Source of the DNA: Xanthomonas bromi
Lineage (GTDB): Bacteria; Pseudomonadota; Gammaproteobacteria; Xanthomonadales; Xanthomonadaceae
Assembly: GCF_900092025.1 (NCBI RefSeq)
Contig: NZ_FLTX01000036.1
Location: 62,001-126,000 of the forward strand
Length of the DNA stretch: 64,000 bases
Direction of reading: 5' to 3'
Below, one piece after another: positions 31,006 through 42,714 of the stretch (the stretch's first letter is position 1; the number at the start of each line of letters is the position of its first letter). The notes below the pieces were generated by a model. It did no database searches, was not told the origin of the DNA, and saw only the letters and a program-made list of their open reading frames with translations. The position numbers were made by a program, and so were the translations under genes.

Positions 31006-31290
31006 ATGCAGTGACCTGAGCCAGGCCCGATTGGCGGGTCGGGGGAAGGGCGCGTTGCCGAAGACGTGATCCCGAAGGATCAGCGTTGGCGCACGCGTGC
31101 AGCGTTATCCCGCGCCGGCGCTGTAGCACCTGTAGCAGCAGCCTTCGCGTTTTTTGCCAGCGCGCGCAGCGGGCTCTACCCAGGTGCGCGACAAAGCCGC
31201 AGCCGGAAAGTGGGCGTAAGATAGCGGGCCCACGCGACCCGGTGCCAGCGCCTCCCGGCACGGCCGTAGTCTGCGCAGCGATCGGTTTCC

Positions 31291-32667
31291 ATGTCTGTTT
31301 CTTCTGCCCCCCCGTCCGCGACGCCAGGCTTCGCCTCCGAGGTGCGCACCACCGGCCTGCTTGCGTTACCGCTGGTGCTCGGCCACGTGTCCACTGGCCT
31401 GATCGGGTTCGTCGACAACGTCATCGCCGGCCACCATGCCACCGCCACCTTGGCGGCGGTCACTATCGGCACCTCGCTACTGTGGCTGCCGATGTTGGTG
31501 CCGATCGGCACATTGATCTCATTGACCGCCTCGGTCTCGCAATTGATGGGCGCCGGCCGCGAGCGCGAGATCGGGCCGCTGTTCCGTCAGGCCCTGTGGT
31601 TATCGCTGGGGCTGAGCGCGCTGATGTTCGCGTTCCTGAGCGTGGTGCCGCCGCTGCTGCCGACCTTCGGGATCGCCCCGGACATCGTGCCCGGCGCCAC
31701 CGACTTTCTGCACGCAGTGCGCTGGGGCGTGCCGGCATTGACCTTCTACTTCTGCATGCGCTACCTCAGCGAGGGCATGCACTGGACGCTGCCGACGATG
31801 CTGCTGGGCTTTGGCGGGTTGCTGGTGCTGGCGCCGCTGGGTTATGCGTTGACCTATGGCCGGTTCGGGTTTGCCGAACATGGCGCGCAGGGGCTGGGCA
31901 TGGCCTCGGCCATCACCATGTGGGTGCAGGCCAGCGTGTTTGCGCTGTACCTGTGGCGCGCGCGTCGGTTTGCGCATCTGGAATTGTTTACCCACCTGGA
32001 AGGGCCGCGCTGGCGCGCCATCGGCGACTTGCTGCGTACGGGCCTTCCGATTGGCATCACCGTGTTGATGGAAGGCGGGTTGTTCATCGTCACTGCGTTG
32101 TTGATCGGCCGGCTGGGCTCCACCGAAGCGGCCGCGCACCAGATTGCGATCAACGTCGCGCAGCTGTGTTTCATGATCCCGATGGGCGTGGCCGAGACCA
32201 CCACTGTGCGCGTCGGCCATGCGGCGGGGCGCGGCGACCCGCTGGGCATGCGGCGCGCGGCCTGGGCCGGCTATGCCATCGTGCTGGGAACTCAAGCGCT
32301 GTCGGCCAGCGCGCTGCTGCTGGGCCACGATGCCATCGTCGGCGTCTATACCGACGATGTGGCCGTGGCCGCGCTGGCCTCGGTGTTGCTGCTGTTTGCC
32401 GCCACGTTCCAGTTTCCCGATGGGATCCAGGTGCTCTCGGCCGGCGCGCTGCGCGGGCTCAGGGACACCCGCGTGCCGATGTTCCTGGCGATGTTTTCGT
32501 ATTGGGGCGTGGGCATGCCGATCGGCGCCGGGCTCGGCCTGGGGCTGGGCTGGGGGCCGCAGGGCATGTGGGTTGGCCTGATCCTGGGCCTGACGGTGGC
32601 ATCGATCCTGATGGGGCTGCGCTTCCGCCAGACCAGCCGGCGGCTGACCGCCACCGCGACCCCCTGA
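31291..32667 (+). CDS. MATE-family multidrug efflux protein, NorM type
   Basis: A 458-residue inner-membrane exporter with about 12 hydrophobic segments in two homologous halves. Typical MATE features are LPLVLGHVSTGLIGFVDNVI in the first half, FAHLELF and GLPIGITVLMEGGLF at the start of the second half, and GVAETTTVRVGHAAGRGD. Such proteins export cationic drugs and dyes in exchange for sodium or protons; the substrate here is unknown. The ATG at 31291 gives the full first membrane segment. It is followed by sppA in the same direction, 84 bp later. Confidence 0.93.
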   Translation: MSVSSAPPSATPGFASEVRTTGLLALPLVLGHVSTGLIGFVDNVIAGHHATATLAAVTIGTSLLWLPMLVPIGTLISLTASVSQLMGAGREREIGPLFRQALWLSLGLSALMFAFLSVVPPLLPTFGIAPDIVPGATDFLHAVRWGVPALTFYFCMRYLSEGMHWTLPTMLLGFGGLLVLAPLGYALTYGRFGFAEHGAQGLGMASAITMWVQASVFALYLWRARRFAHLELFTHLEGPRWRAIGDLLRTGLPIGITVLMEGGLFIVTALLIGRLGSTEAAAHQIAINVAQLCFMIPMGVAETTTVRVGHAAGRGDPLGMRRAAWAGYAIVLGTQALSASALLLGHDAIVGVYTDDVAVAALASVLLLFAATFQFPDGIQVLSAGALRGLRDTRVPMFLAMFSYWGVGMPIGAGLGLGLGWGPQGMWVGLILGLTVASILMGLRFRQTSRRLTATATP

Positions 32668-32751
32668 CTTCCAGCGCATGCCGCGCGCGCTGCGTAGCCG
32701 GTATGCTGGGCACCATCGATCTGCATGCAGCGTCTTTCGACGGAGTTTTCC

Positions 32752-34653
32752 ATGAACCACCCCGTGCGTCGCAATCCCATCGCCAGCTTCTTCGTCGGCC
32801 TGTGGGATGTGATGAATTTCACCCGGCGCCTCATTTTCAACCTGGTGTTCTTCGGTTTCCTGTTTTTGTTGCTGCTGTTGTTCGTGGTGGCGCTTGCGCA
32901 TGGCGACGGCACCAAGCCGCTGGCTGAGCGCACCACCCTGGTGATCAACCCGGAAGGCACGTTGGTCGAACAATTCAGCGCCGATCCGGTGAGTCGGTCG
33001 CTGGCCAAGGCGGTGGGCGACAAGAACGCCGAAGAAGTGCAGTTGCGCGACCTGCTGCGGGTGATCGAGGCGGCCGGCAAGGATCGCAAGATCGAGCGCG
33101 TGCTGCTGAATCTGGACAAGTTCCAGCCGTCCGGTTTCGCCTCCCAGCGCGAAGTGGCCGCGGCGCTGCAGAAGTTGCGTGCGTCCGGCAAGCAGATCGT
33201 GGCCTTCAGCGAGAACATGAGCCAGGGGCAGTACCTGCTCGCTGCGCAGGCCAACGAGGTGTATCTGGATCCGATGGGCAGCGTGCTGCTGGAAGGTCTT
33301 GGCCGCTATCGCCAGTACTTCCGCGAAGGCCTGCAGGACAAGCTCGGCGTGGACGTGCATCTGTTCCGCGTGGGCGAGTACAAGTCCGCGGCCGAGCCGT
33401 ACATCCTCGACGCGGCCTCGGCCGATGCCAAGGAAGCGGATCTGTTCTGGATGAACGATGTATGGCAACGCTATGTGGCTGACGTGGGCACCGCGCGCAA
33501 GCTGAGCCCGGCGCAGCTGACTGCCGGCATCGACACGCTGCCCGAAGGTGTGGCCGCCGCCGGTGGCGACCTTGCCAAGTTCGCGCTGCAGCAGAAGTTG
33601 GTGGACGGACTCAAGACCCGCGAAGAAGTCGATGCGTTGCTGGTCAAGCGCGGCGTGGCCGACAGCGATGCCGACAGCGGCTTCCGCAATATCGGTTTCA
33701 ACGATTATCTGAGCCAGTTGCAGGCCCAGGGTTCGCCGATGGACAGCCGCCCGCAGGTGGCCGTGGTGGTGGCGACCGGCGAAATCAGCGGCGGCGAACA
33801 GCCGGCCGGACGTATCGGTGGCGAGTCCACGGCGGCGTTGCTGCGCCAGGCGCGTGACGACGAGAAAGTGAAGGCGGTGGTGCTGCGCGTGGATTCGCCC
33901 GGCGGCGAAGTGTTCGCCTCCGAGCAGATCCGCCGTGAAGTGGTCGCGCTCAAACAGGCCGGCAAGCCGGTGGTGGTATCGATGGGCGATATGGCCGCTT
34001 CCGGCGGTTACTGGATCAGCATGAATGCCGATCGCATCTACGCCGACCCGTCGACCATCAGCGGTTCCATCGGCATCTTCGGCATGGTGCCGAATCTGAC
34101 CCGCGCGCTGGACAAGATCGGTGTGCACACCGACGGCGTGGGCACCACCAGGTTCGCCGGTGCGTTCGACATCACCCGTCCGCTGGATCCGGCCGCCGGC
34201 CAGGTCATCCAGGCGGTGATCAACAAGGGCTACGCCGACTTCACCGGCAAGGTGGCGCAGGCGCGTCACCAGCCGGTGGACGCGATCGACAAGGTGGCGC
34301 GTGGTCGTGTGTGGAGCGGCGCGCAGGCCAAGGAGCGGGGGTTGGTGGATGCGTTCGGCGGGATGCCCGAAGCGGTGGCCGATGCGGCCGATCGCGCCAA
34401 GCTGAGTCGTGGCAAGTTCCGCGTGCGCTATGTCGAGAAGCCGGCCACGCCGTTCTCGCAGTTCATGAGCGGGTTTGCCGGCAGCCGCATGGGTGCCTGG
34501 ATGCTGGGCGACTCGGGCATGGCACGCGCACTGCTGGCGCGCTCGTTGCCGGACGTGGACACGCAACTGCGCTTCGTCGAAGACGCCGTGCAAGACGGCA
34601 AGGCTGGCGGCACGCCGGTCAAGTCGCTGGCGTACTGCTTCTGCGGGTTCTGA
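32752..34653 (+). CDS. sppA: Signal peptide peptidase SppA, 67-kDa type
   Basis: Membrane-bound serine protease that degrades cleaved signal peptides. The 633-residue length matches the long E. coli type with two homologous halves. One membrane anchor lies at about residues 28-47 (LIFNLVFFGFLFLLLLLFVV). The catalytic lysine K211 is in FRVGEYKSAAEP and the nucleophile S417 in SMGDMAASGGYWIS. GGAG lies seven bases before the ATG at 32752. A perfect hairpin follows the gene. Confidence 0.96.
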   Translation: MNHPVRRNPIASFFVGLWDVMNFTRRLIFNLVFFGFLFLLLLLFVVALAHGDGTKPLAERTTLVINPEGTLVEQFSADPVSRSLAKAVGDKNAEEVQLRDLLRVIEAAGKDRKIERVLLNLDKFQPSGFASQREVAAALQKLRASGKQIVAFSENMSQGQYLLAAQANEVYLDPMGSVLLEGLGRYRQYFREGLQDKLGVDVHLFRVGEYKSAAEPYILDAASADAKEADLFWMNDVWQRYVADVGTARKLSPAQLTAGIDTLPEGVAAAGGDLAKFALQQKLVDGLKTREEVDALLVKRGVADSDADSGFRNIGFNDYLSQLQAQGSPMDSRPQVAVVVATGEISGGEQPAGRIGGESTAALLRQARDDEKVKAVVLRVDSPGGEVFASEQIRREVVALKQAGKPVVVSMGDMAASGGYWISMNADRIYADPSTISGSIGIFGMVPNLTRALDKIGVHTDGVGTTRFAGAFDITRPLDPAAGQVIQAVINKGYADFTGKVAQARHQPVDAIDKVARGRVWSGAQAKERGLVDAFGGMPEAVADAADRAKLSRGKFRVRYVEKPATPFSQFMSGFAGSRMGAWMLGDSGMARALLARSLPDVDTQLRFVEDAVQDGKAGGTPVKSLAYCFCGF

Positions 34654-34684
34654 CCCAGCGCACTTGCGTCGCAGGTGATGCATC

Positions 34685-34713
34685 GACAACGCCGGCCATG
34701 TGCCGGCGTTGTC
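34685..34713 (+). terminator. Terminator of sppA
   Basis: A perfect 12-bp stem (GACAACGCCGGC and its complement, 5-base loop) ends 60 bases after the sppA stop and is followed by GTTTCT. Confidence 0.75.
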
Positions 34714-34974
34714 GTTTCTGTGGGTGGATGATGCGGTGTTGCGAACGAACGAAGCAAGCAGACGGCAGCACGCATGATTCGATCGTCGAGCGCTCAAGCG
34801 ATCGACCATCAGGCATCAGCCATCACGCATGCTTGCGGTGAGTTTGGTCACAGCCAGGGCGGTGCATGCAGAGGCGCATCCATGCGCACGCACAGTCGCA
34901 TCGACGCGTCTGTGCCGCGTCAACACAAACGCGTGTGCTTCAGACTGCGGGCGTACTAGACAGCGGACATCCTG
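34714..34974. other. Spacer between the sppA terminator and the small lipoprotein gene
   Basis: No gene was recognised; short frames here lack ribosome sites. With the terminator the gene-free stretch is about 320 bp. Confidence 0.5.
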
Positions 34975-35190
34975 TCATTGGGTAGCTGCGTCGATCGCCT
35001 TGCGCTGATCTGCGGCGGCCTGATCGGTCGCGGTCTGCACGGCGTGCGCCTTATCCAGCGGTTCCTGGATGTGGTCGCGCAAGGCGGTGGCCTGCGGTTC
35101 GGGTTTCTGTTCGGTGGGCGCGGGCTGCGGCCGCTGGCAGGCGCCCAGCGACAACGCCAGGCTGGCTCCAAGCATCCAATGCAGTTTCAT
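34975..35190 (-). CDS. Small lipoprotein of unknown function
   Basis: A 71-residue protein with a lipoprotein signal: [18 protein letters not shown], with the lipobox LGAC and lipidation at C18. The mature part is short, Pro/Gln-rich at first ([13 protein letters not shown]), then helical and charged ([18 protein letters not shown]). It is divergent from the SDR gene that starts about 105 bp away. No strong family match was found; similar small lipoproteins occur in Xanthomonadaceae. Confidence 0.75.
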   Translation of the reverse strand: MKLHWMLGASLALSLGACQRPQPAPTEQKPEPQATALRDHIQEPLDKAHAVQTATDQAAADQRKAIDAATQ

Positions 35191-35295
35191 CGTCGTGACC
35201 TCGCTCGGGGTAGCGGTATCCTAACGCCCGGGCCACGCATGCGCGTCAACTGCGTTGCAGCGGCCGTTTCCTGCGTCTTGAAGAGGATCACCCAC

Positions 35296-36072
35296 GTGAC
35301 AACGCACCGTTGGCGGCTGGATGGACAGACCGCCCTCATCACCGGCGCCAGTGCCGGGATTGGCCTGGCCATCGCGCGCGAACTGCTCGGCTTCGGCGCC
35401 GACCTGCTGATGGTGGCGCGCGATGTCGATGCCCTGGCGCAGGCGCGCGATGAACTTGCCGAGGAGTTTCCCGAGCGCGAACTGCACGGACTGGCCGCAG
35501 ATGTGTCCGACGATGAGGAACGCCGCGCGATCCTGGACTGGGTGGAAGACCACGCCGATGGCCTGCATCTGCTGATCAACAACGCCGGCGGCAACGTCAC
35601 CCGCGCTGCGATCGATTACACCGAAGACGAGTGGCGCGGCATCTTCGAAACCAATGTATTTTCGGCCTTCGAGCTGTCGCGCTATGCGCATCCGCTACTG
35701 ACGCAACACGCCGCCTCGGCGATCGTCAATGTCGGCAGCGTCTCGGGCATCACCCATGTGCGCAGCGGCGCGCCGTACGGCATGACCAAGGCGGCATTGC
35801 AGCAGATGACGCGCAACCTGGCGGTGGAATGGGCCGAAGACGGCATCCGCGTCAACGCGGTGGCGCCGTGGTACATCCGTACCCGACGCACCTCCGGGCC
35901 GTTGTCGGATCCGGACTACTACGAGCAGGTGATCGAACGCACCCCGATGCGCCGCATCGGCGAACCGGAGGAAGTTGCCGCCGCCGTGGGCTTTTTGTGC
36001 CTGCCTGCGGCCAGCTACATCACCGGCGAATGCATCGCGGTGGATGGCGGATTTCTGCGGTACGGGTTCTAG
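35296..36072 (+). CDS. Short-chain dehydrogenase/reductase, tropinone-reductase-like
   Basis: A 258-residue NAD(P)-dependent oxidoreductase. The cofactor motif is GASAGIG (17-23), followed by NNAG at 95-98. The catalytic residues are S148 in NVGSVSG and Y161-x-x-x-K165 in YGMTK; the C-terminus ends [10 protein letters not shown]. It belongs to the classical SDRs that resemble tropinone reductase; the natural substrate cannot be read from sequence. The GTG at 35296 is preferred because GAGGA lies upstream and the homology begins there. Confidence 0.9.
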   Translation: MTTHRWRLDGQTALITGASAGIGLAIARELLGFGADLLMVARDVDALAQARDELAEEFPERELHGLAADVSDDEERRAILDWVEDHADGLHLLINNAGGNVTRAAIDYTEDEWRGIFETNVFSAFELSRYAHPLLTQHAASAIVNVGSVSGITHVRSGAPYGMTKAALQQMTRNLAVEWAEDGIRVNAVAPWYIRTRRTSGPLSDPDYYEQVIERTPMRRIGEPEEVAAAVGFLCLPAASYITGECIAVDGGFLRYGF

Positions 36073-36459
36073 ATCCAGCAACACACGATTGCGCCGGCCG
36101 TCATGCGATCGGCGGACGGCACGGATATGCAAGCGTGTGCGGGGCGCACCGCCGGCTGTACGGATCAGGGTATGGCGTGCAAGCCGCTTTAAAGCGCGGC
36201 GATCGACTGTCGGGCACACAGTGCGTGGTTGATATCGCATGACGGTCGCGGCGGCGTGCGCGCCATGAGGTAATGGCAGACGTTTGTCTGCAGTGCCATG
36301 GCAGCAAAAGAAACCTTGCGTCGGAAGGAAGTGCATCCTGCCCCGCATCGCAGGGCAATGTGCGCGAAGGCACGGTGGTGGTGGCGTCGACGCGCGGATG
36401 TGGTGCACGCGCAGTCGATCCTGTTCCTGCCGCCGCCCTCTGCACGCTTCCAGTCTTCT
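36073..36459. other. Convergent spacer after the SDR gene
   Basis: No gene was supported. The only structure noted is a small hairpin, GCAGAC (36276-36281) pairing with GTCTGC (36286-36291), without a following T-run. Confidence 0.5.
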
Positions 36460-37137
36460 TCAGGGCGTGGCGGATGGGTTCGCGCAGCGGCTTTCGTCGA
36501 GCACCCGGCGCATCTGCTGGTAGCGTTGCTTGCGTTCGACCGATTGCGCCTCGTCGGAGAAGCGCCAGGTGGATTCGGCTTGCTCGGCGCGCTTGCGCCA
36601 GGCCTCGCACAGGCTCTGGTCCGGCACCGGCGCGCAGCGGTCGGTGACCACCTCGCAGGCGCTACCGCCGCCGGTCGCCGGCCCACCGGACAGGTCGGTA
36701 GTCTGCATCGGCAGGCAGCGCGTGGCCGGCTCGCGATCCTCGGTGAAGTAACGGCCGTTGTCGTGCGCGGTGCATTCGAACAGCGGTGGCGGTGGCAGGG
36801 TGGAGGTGGATGTTACTGCCGGTGCTGGTGGTGCAGCGGGCGTGGCCGCTGCAACTGGCGCCGACGCAGCGGCTGGCGCCGCAGCGCGCGGTTGCGTCGC
36901 CGGCGCCGCACGTGCCGGCGATGCGGTTGCCGCTCCGCCTGGCGCGAATGGCACCCCCGCCGGTACGGTCATCAGCTTCTTCTGTTGCTGCATGCCCTTC
37001 GGACACGGCATGTTCTGCACTGTCAGGGCACCGGCGGGATCGGTACAGCGGTAGATCGCCACCTCCTGCGCGCCGGCTGGCGCACCCACCGCCATCATGC
37101 TTTGCGCCATTATGCCCAACAGCAGCCAGCGCCTCAT
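36460..37137 (-). CDS. DUF4124-like exported protein B
   Basis: A 225-residue exported protein. A signal peptide (MRRWLLLGIMAQSMMAVGAP, then AGAQ) is followed by the DUF4124-like motif IYRCTDPAGALTVQNMPCPK. A long Ala/Pro linker comes next, then a Cys-rich domain containing LFECTAHDNGRYFTEDREP and several further cysteines. Its start overlaps the stop of the neighbouring related gene as ATGA, so the two are coupled. They share the same two-module layout and look like an old tandem duplication. The function is unknown; it is probably periplasmic. Confidence 0.8.
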   Translation of the reverse strand: MRRWLLLGIMAQSMMAVGAPAGAQEVAIYRCTDPAGALTVQNMPCPKGMQQQKKLMTVPAGVPFAPGGAATASPARAAPATQPRAAAPAAASAPVAAATPAAPPAPAVTSTSTLPPPPLFECTAHDNGRYFTEDREPATRCLPMQTTDLSGGPATGGGSACEVVTDRCAPVPDQSLCEAWRKRAEQAESTWRFSDEAQSVERKQRYQQMRRVLDESRCANPSATP

Positions 37138-37907
37138 GCGCCGCCACAATCGCGTTGCTGGCGCGCTTCGATACCGCGCTGTTCGCGGCTGAGATCCTCG
37201 CGTTCGCTCTGCAGCGCGCTGTTGTAGCGGCGGATCAGCTCCCAACGGCGGTCTGCCAGGCGCGCGCAGACTTCCTGTGCGGGCAGGGCATGGCATTCGT
37301 CGCGGATCTGCACGTTGCCATACGGCACGATCACCGTGCCGCCGTAGCCGCCGCCGCTGTAACCGTCCTGATAGCCGCCCTGGTAGGTGTCGACGCCAAA
37401 GCTTGGGCTGCCGCGGATGCTTCCTCGTCCAGAGCCGCCCTGCACCGAGATCGCCGGGCGCGGGCTTACCGAGATCGGCGGGCGCTGGATGCCGCCGCCG
37501 TTCACCGGCCGGCCGACGCCATTGCCCACATAGGCCGGACCCCAGGTCGGCACCCAGCGCGGATTGCCTTCCGGGCTGTCGCTTGTGTAGCGGTTGCCGT
37601 CTTCGGTGGTGCACTCGTACATCGGCTGCGGGGGTTGCACGGTGACAATGCGGACTTCGCGCGCGGGCGGTGCGGCGACCGGTGCCGGCGGCCCGGCGCG
37701 GGCCGGTCGCGGCGGTGGGTCCTGCGGGCGTTGCATGTCCAGCACCTGTTGGCGACCGCTGCTGCATGGCGCATCTTGCAGGGCGACGGTGCCGGTACTG
37801 CTCACGCAGCGGTAGACCCGCACATTCGGGTCGGGTTTGCTCGCGGGGGTGGCGGCCGACGCAGGCAGCGCCGCAGCGAGCAGCAGAAGGGTGAGAACGG
37901 TACGCAT
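37134..37907 (-). CDS. DUF4124-like exported protein A
   Basis: A 257-residue exported protein with signal peptide MRTVLTLLLLAAALPASAA. The DUF4124-like motif is VYRCVSSTGTVALQDAPCSS. A Pro/Ala-rich linker and the module MYECTTEDGNRYTSDSPEGN follow, then a Gly/Ser/Tyr-rich stretch (GGYQDGYSGGGYGG) and a charged C-terminal helix with QSEREDLSREQRGIEARQQR. The last four cysteines may form disulfides. The ATG at 37907 is preceded by an unrelated upstream frame and gives a good signal peptide. It is co-directional with tsaC and topA. Confidence 0.8.
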   Translation of the reverse strand: MRTVLTLLLLAAALPASAATPASKPDPNVRVYRCVSSTGTVALQDAPCSSGRQQVLDMQRPQDPPPRPARAGPPAPVAAPPAREVRIVTVQPPQPMYECTTEDGNRYTSDSPEGNPRWVPTWGPAYVGNGVGRPVNGGGIQRPPISVSPRPAISVQGGSGRGSIRGSPSFGVDTYQGGYQDGYSGGGYGGTVIVPYGNVQIRDECHALPAQEVCARLADRRWELIRRYNSALQSEREDLSREQRGIEARQQRDCGGA

Positions 37908-38123
37908 GGCCGCAGTGTGCGCGTCTGCCCGGCTGCCGCAAAGGGGGCGCGGCTGAACGGTGTTGCGAGGTGCCGGCAGTAATCGACCACTTGGTTGAGC
38001 GCTGCTGCCAGGACGTGTCAGGCAATCGTCAGGTGCACATGAGCACGCGAAGGCCAGGCTGTGCGCGTGAGACATGCCGCACCGAGCAGCACCGCATGCG
38101 ACGGGTAGCGACGCGGTCGTTTG

Positions 38124-38687
38124 TCAGCTGCGCAGGATCTGGCCACTGCGTGCGTCGCGTATCTGGGTTGGCTGCGTCAGGCTGCCCACCTCGCCGTCCA
38201 CGAGACCATCAATCATGGTCAGCAAAGCCGGGTCCAACGTTGCGCGGCTGCGTGCTGGCGGCTCGCCGGCCAGGTTGGCGCTGGTCGACACCAAGGGCGC
38301 TCCCCAGGCCGCGCACAACGCTGCCACCACCGGATGCGCGCTGATACGTACCGCAAGTCCGTCATGCTCGCCGGTGACCCAGCGCGGCGCCCGTGCGGTG
38401 ACCGGCAGGATCCAGGTATGCGGGCCAGGCCAGCTTGCCAGCACGTCATGCCGGCGTGCCGGTTCCAGTGCATCGATGTCAACCCAGTCGCGCAGCACTT
38501 CGATGCCTGACGCGACCACGATCACGCCCTTGTCGACCGGGCGCCGCTTGATCTCCAGCAGCCGCAGCATGGCTGCCTCCTGCGCCGGGTCGCAGCCCAG
38601 CCCCCAGACCGCTTCGGTCGGGTAGGCGATCACGCTGCCCTTTCGCAGGGTGGTGACCGCACTGTCCAGGCTCAGCGTCTGACCCAT
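38124..38687 (-). CDS. tsaC: Threonylcarbamoyl-AMP synthase
   Basis: Makes threonylcarbamoyl-AMP for the t6A modification of ANN-decoding tRNAs. The 187-residue protein has the YrdC fold: GSVIAYPTEAVWGLGCDP, EIKRRPVDKGVIVVAS, PGPHTWILPVT and LVSTSANLAGEPP. The length is that of the short TsaC type. It starts eight bases after the topA stop on the minus strand, so the two are likely co-transcribed. In E. coli tsaC sits in the same dprA-smg neighbourhood. Confidence 0.96.
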   Translation of the reverse strand: MGQTLSLDSAVTTLRKGSVIAYPTEAVWGLGCDPAQEAAMLRLLEIKRRPVDKGVIVVASGIEVLRDWVDIDALEPARRHDVLASWPGPHTWILPVTARAPRWVTGEHDGLAVRISAHPVVAALCAAWGAPLVSTSANLAGEPPARSRATLDPALLTMIDGLVDGEVGSLTQPTQIRDARSGQILRS

Positions 38688-38695
38688 GCGCTGCC

Positions 38696-41206
<2,511 letters not shown>

Positions 41207-41297
41207 GGTGGCAACTTCTTGGGGCGGAGCCCGGGGGGCGGGTAGCGTGGCCTAATTGGCCGGTCGAGGGAAGCAGATCGGCCGTTTTCCATGCGTT

Positions 41298-41323
41298 AAC
41301 GCCCGGAAGTGCTCCCGGGCGTT
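41298..41323. other. Hairpin in the topA leader
   Basis: AACGCCCGG (41298-41306) and CCGGGCGTT (41315-41323) form a perfect 9-bp stem about 90 bases before topA. No T-run follows on the minus strand, so it may act in the leader rather than terminate. Confidence 0.4.
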
Positions 41324-41344
41324 CAGGTCTCTCATTAGAAAGAT

Positions 41345-41363
41345 CACGGCGGACGCCGCCGTG
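41345..41363 (-). terminator. Terminator-like hairpin after the GYF_2-RDD gene
   Basis: CACGGCGG and CCGCCGTG pair perfectly with a 3-base loop, followed on the minus strand by ATCTTTCT. It lies 25 bases after the stop of the RDD gene and may separate it from topA. Confidence 0.55.
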
Positions 41364-41387
41364 TCAAGCGGTCGGCGCCGCGAACTG

Positions 41388-42674
41388 TTAGCGCTGGCTC
41401 ATTCCAATTGCCGCCAGCACGATCACCATAACCACGATCGACAGCACCAGGATCACCCCGTAGATGGCCAGCACCACGATCGACACCGTGTCCAGGCCGC
41501 GCGACTGCAGCTCCGGACGGTCGGTGAAGGCCCAGCGGTCCACGACCAGGGTGTCGCACAGCTTGTCATGCGGCGTCTGCTTGCGCTCGGTCATGCCGGC
41601 CATGAACGCCGCGACGATCGCGCCGATGCCCAGGGTGAGCACGCTGATCAGCATATAGGCCAGATAGCGCAGCACATTGCGCCGGAATCCGACCCGGCCA
41701 CCGTTGCTGTCGGCACGTACCAGCTTGATGCCGCAGGCGAGCTTGCCCAGGCTGGCCTGATGCCGGCTGGATTGCATCCAGGCGAAATACAGCGTCGGGA
41801 TAGCCAGGCCGATGCCGTAGGACATCACCAGGATGGCGATGCCGAGCGCACTTCCGTCATCCAGCGCCGAACCCGAATCTCCGTGGGTGGTCGCGAGCGC
41901 GATCACGAACACCAGCGGGATCACGATCAGGTACACCGCAAAGGTGGTGATCAGGCTATCGAGAATGCTGGCGGCCACGCGCCGCCACAGGCCGGCGTAG
42001 ACCACCGGCGCATCCTGCGGCGCGACGCTTGCGGCGGGCGCGGCAAGGGCCGGAGCGTCCCAGGCGCTTGGACCTGGCGCGCTCGCCGCTGCCGGGGTGT
42101 ATCCAGGCGTCGAGGTCGCGTCCGCCGTCGTGGTCAGGCTTGGACCTGCGGCCGGCGTTGGGGTCGCGGCGTCTGCCGGCGCGGTGGACCACGCTGATGG
42201 GTCTGACGGGGAGGCCTGGTCCCGTGCTGGGTGTAGGGCGGAATCAATGGCTGAATGGTGGTCGGCACCGGCACCGGCATCACTGGCACTGGCACTGGCA
42301 ACGCCGCCACCAGCACCAGCACCGATCACTGCTGCGTGTCCGGACGCTGCTTCGGCCGCGGACTCGTGGGCCGGCGTGGCCGCAGCCGGCGATGCTGTGG
42401 CCGGCGCGCTGTCGCCGGGATGCGCAGCCGACAATGGCGTATCGCTCGACGCATGCACAGGCGTCGGCCCGCTGGCTTCCGGAGCGGGGGACACTTTGCT
42501 GTCGAGGCCCAGTTCGGCCTCGACCTCGTGCAGCGCCACCCACTGCGCCAGACCCTCGCGCCAGACCAGGCTGGAACGGTCGATGATGCCCTGCGACAGG
42601 CGGGCGCGAAGCGTGTCCGTGTCTACCGGCCCCTGGCGTTGCCGCTGTGCGTCGGCGTAATACCACTGCGTCAT
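41388..42674 (-). CDS. GYF_2 domain-RDD family membrane protein
   Basis: A 428-residue protein. Residues 1-56 form a GYF_2 domain (WYYADAQRQRQGPVDTDTL, then SSLVWREGLAQWVALHEV), a likely peptide-binding module. A 165-residue Ala/Pro/Ser/Thr linker follows. The C-terminal RDD domain (about 225-428) has AGLWRRVAASILDSLITT, a segment with LGKLACGIKLVRADSNGGRV, and several membrane helices including a last one at the C-terminus. RDD proteins are thought to transport or act in osmotic stress; the role here is unknown. It is next to another GYF_2 gene and upstream of topA. Confidence 0.88.
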   Translation of the reverse strand: MTQWYYADAQRQRQGPVDTDTLRARLSQGIIDRSSLVWREGLAQWVALHEVEAELGLDSKVSPAPEASGPTPVHASSDTPLSAAHPGDSAPATASPAAATPAHESAAEAASGHAAVIGAGAGGGVASASASDAGAGADHHSAIDSALHPARDQASPSDPSAWSTAPADAATPTPAAGPSLTTTADATSTPGYTPAAASAPGPSAWDAPALAAPAASVAPQDAPVVYAGLWRRVAASILDSLITTFAVYLIVIPLVFVIALATTHGDSGSALDDGSALGIAILVMSYGIGLAIPTLYFAWMQSSRHQASLGKLACGIKLVRADSNGGRVGFRRNVLRYLAYMLISVLTLGIGAIVAAFMAGMTERKQTPHDKLCDTLVVDRWAFTDRPELQSRGLDTVSIVVLAIYGVILVLSIVVMVIVLAAIGMSQR

Positions 42675-42714
42675 GTTGTCCCCTTAACGTGTAGCGAGCC
42701 GCATGCAGCAGGCG

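Noticed and set aside
31600-34809. 1069-codon open frame antisense to the MATE gene and sppA
   Set aside because: It covers two real genes in reverse; its composition is that of antisense translation.
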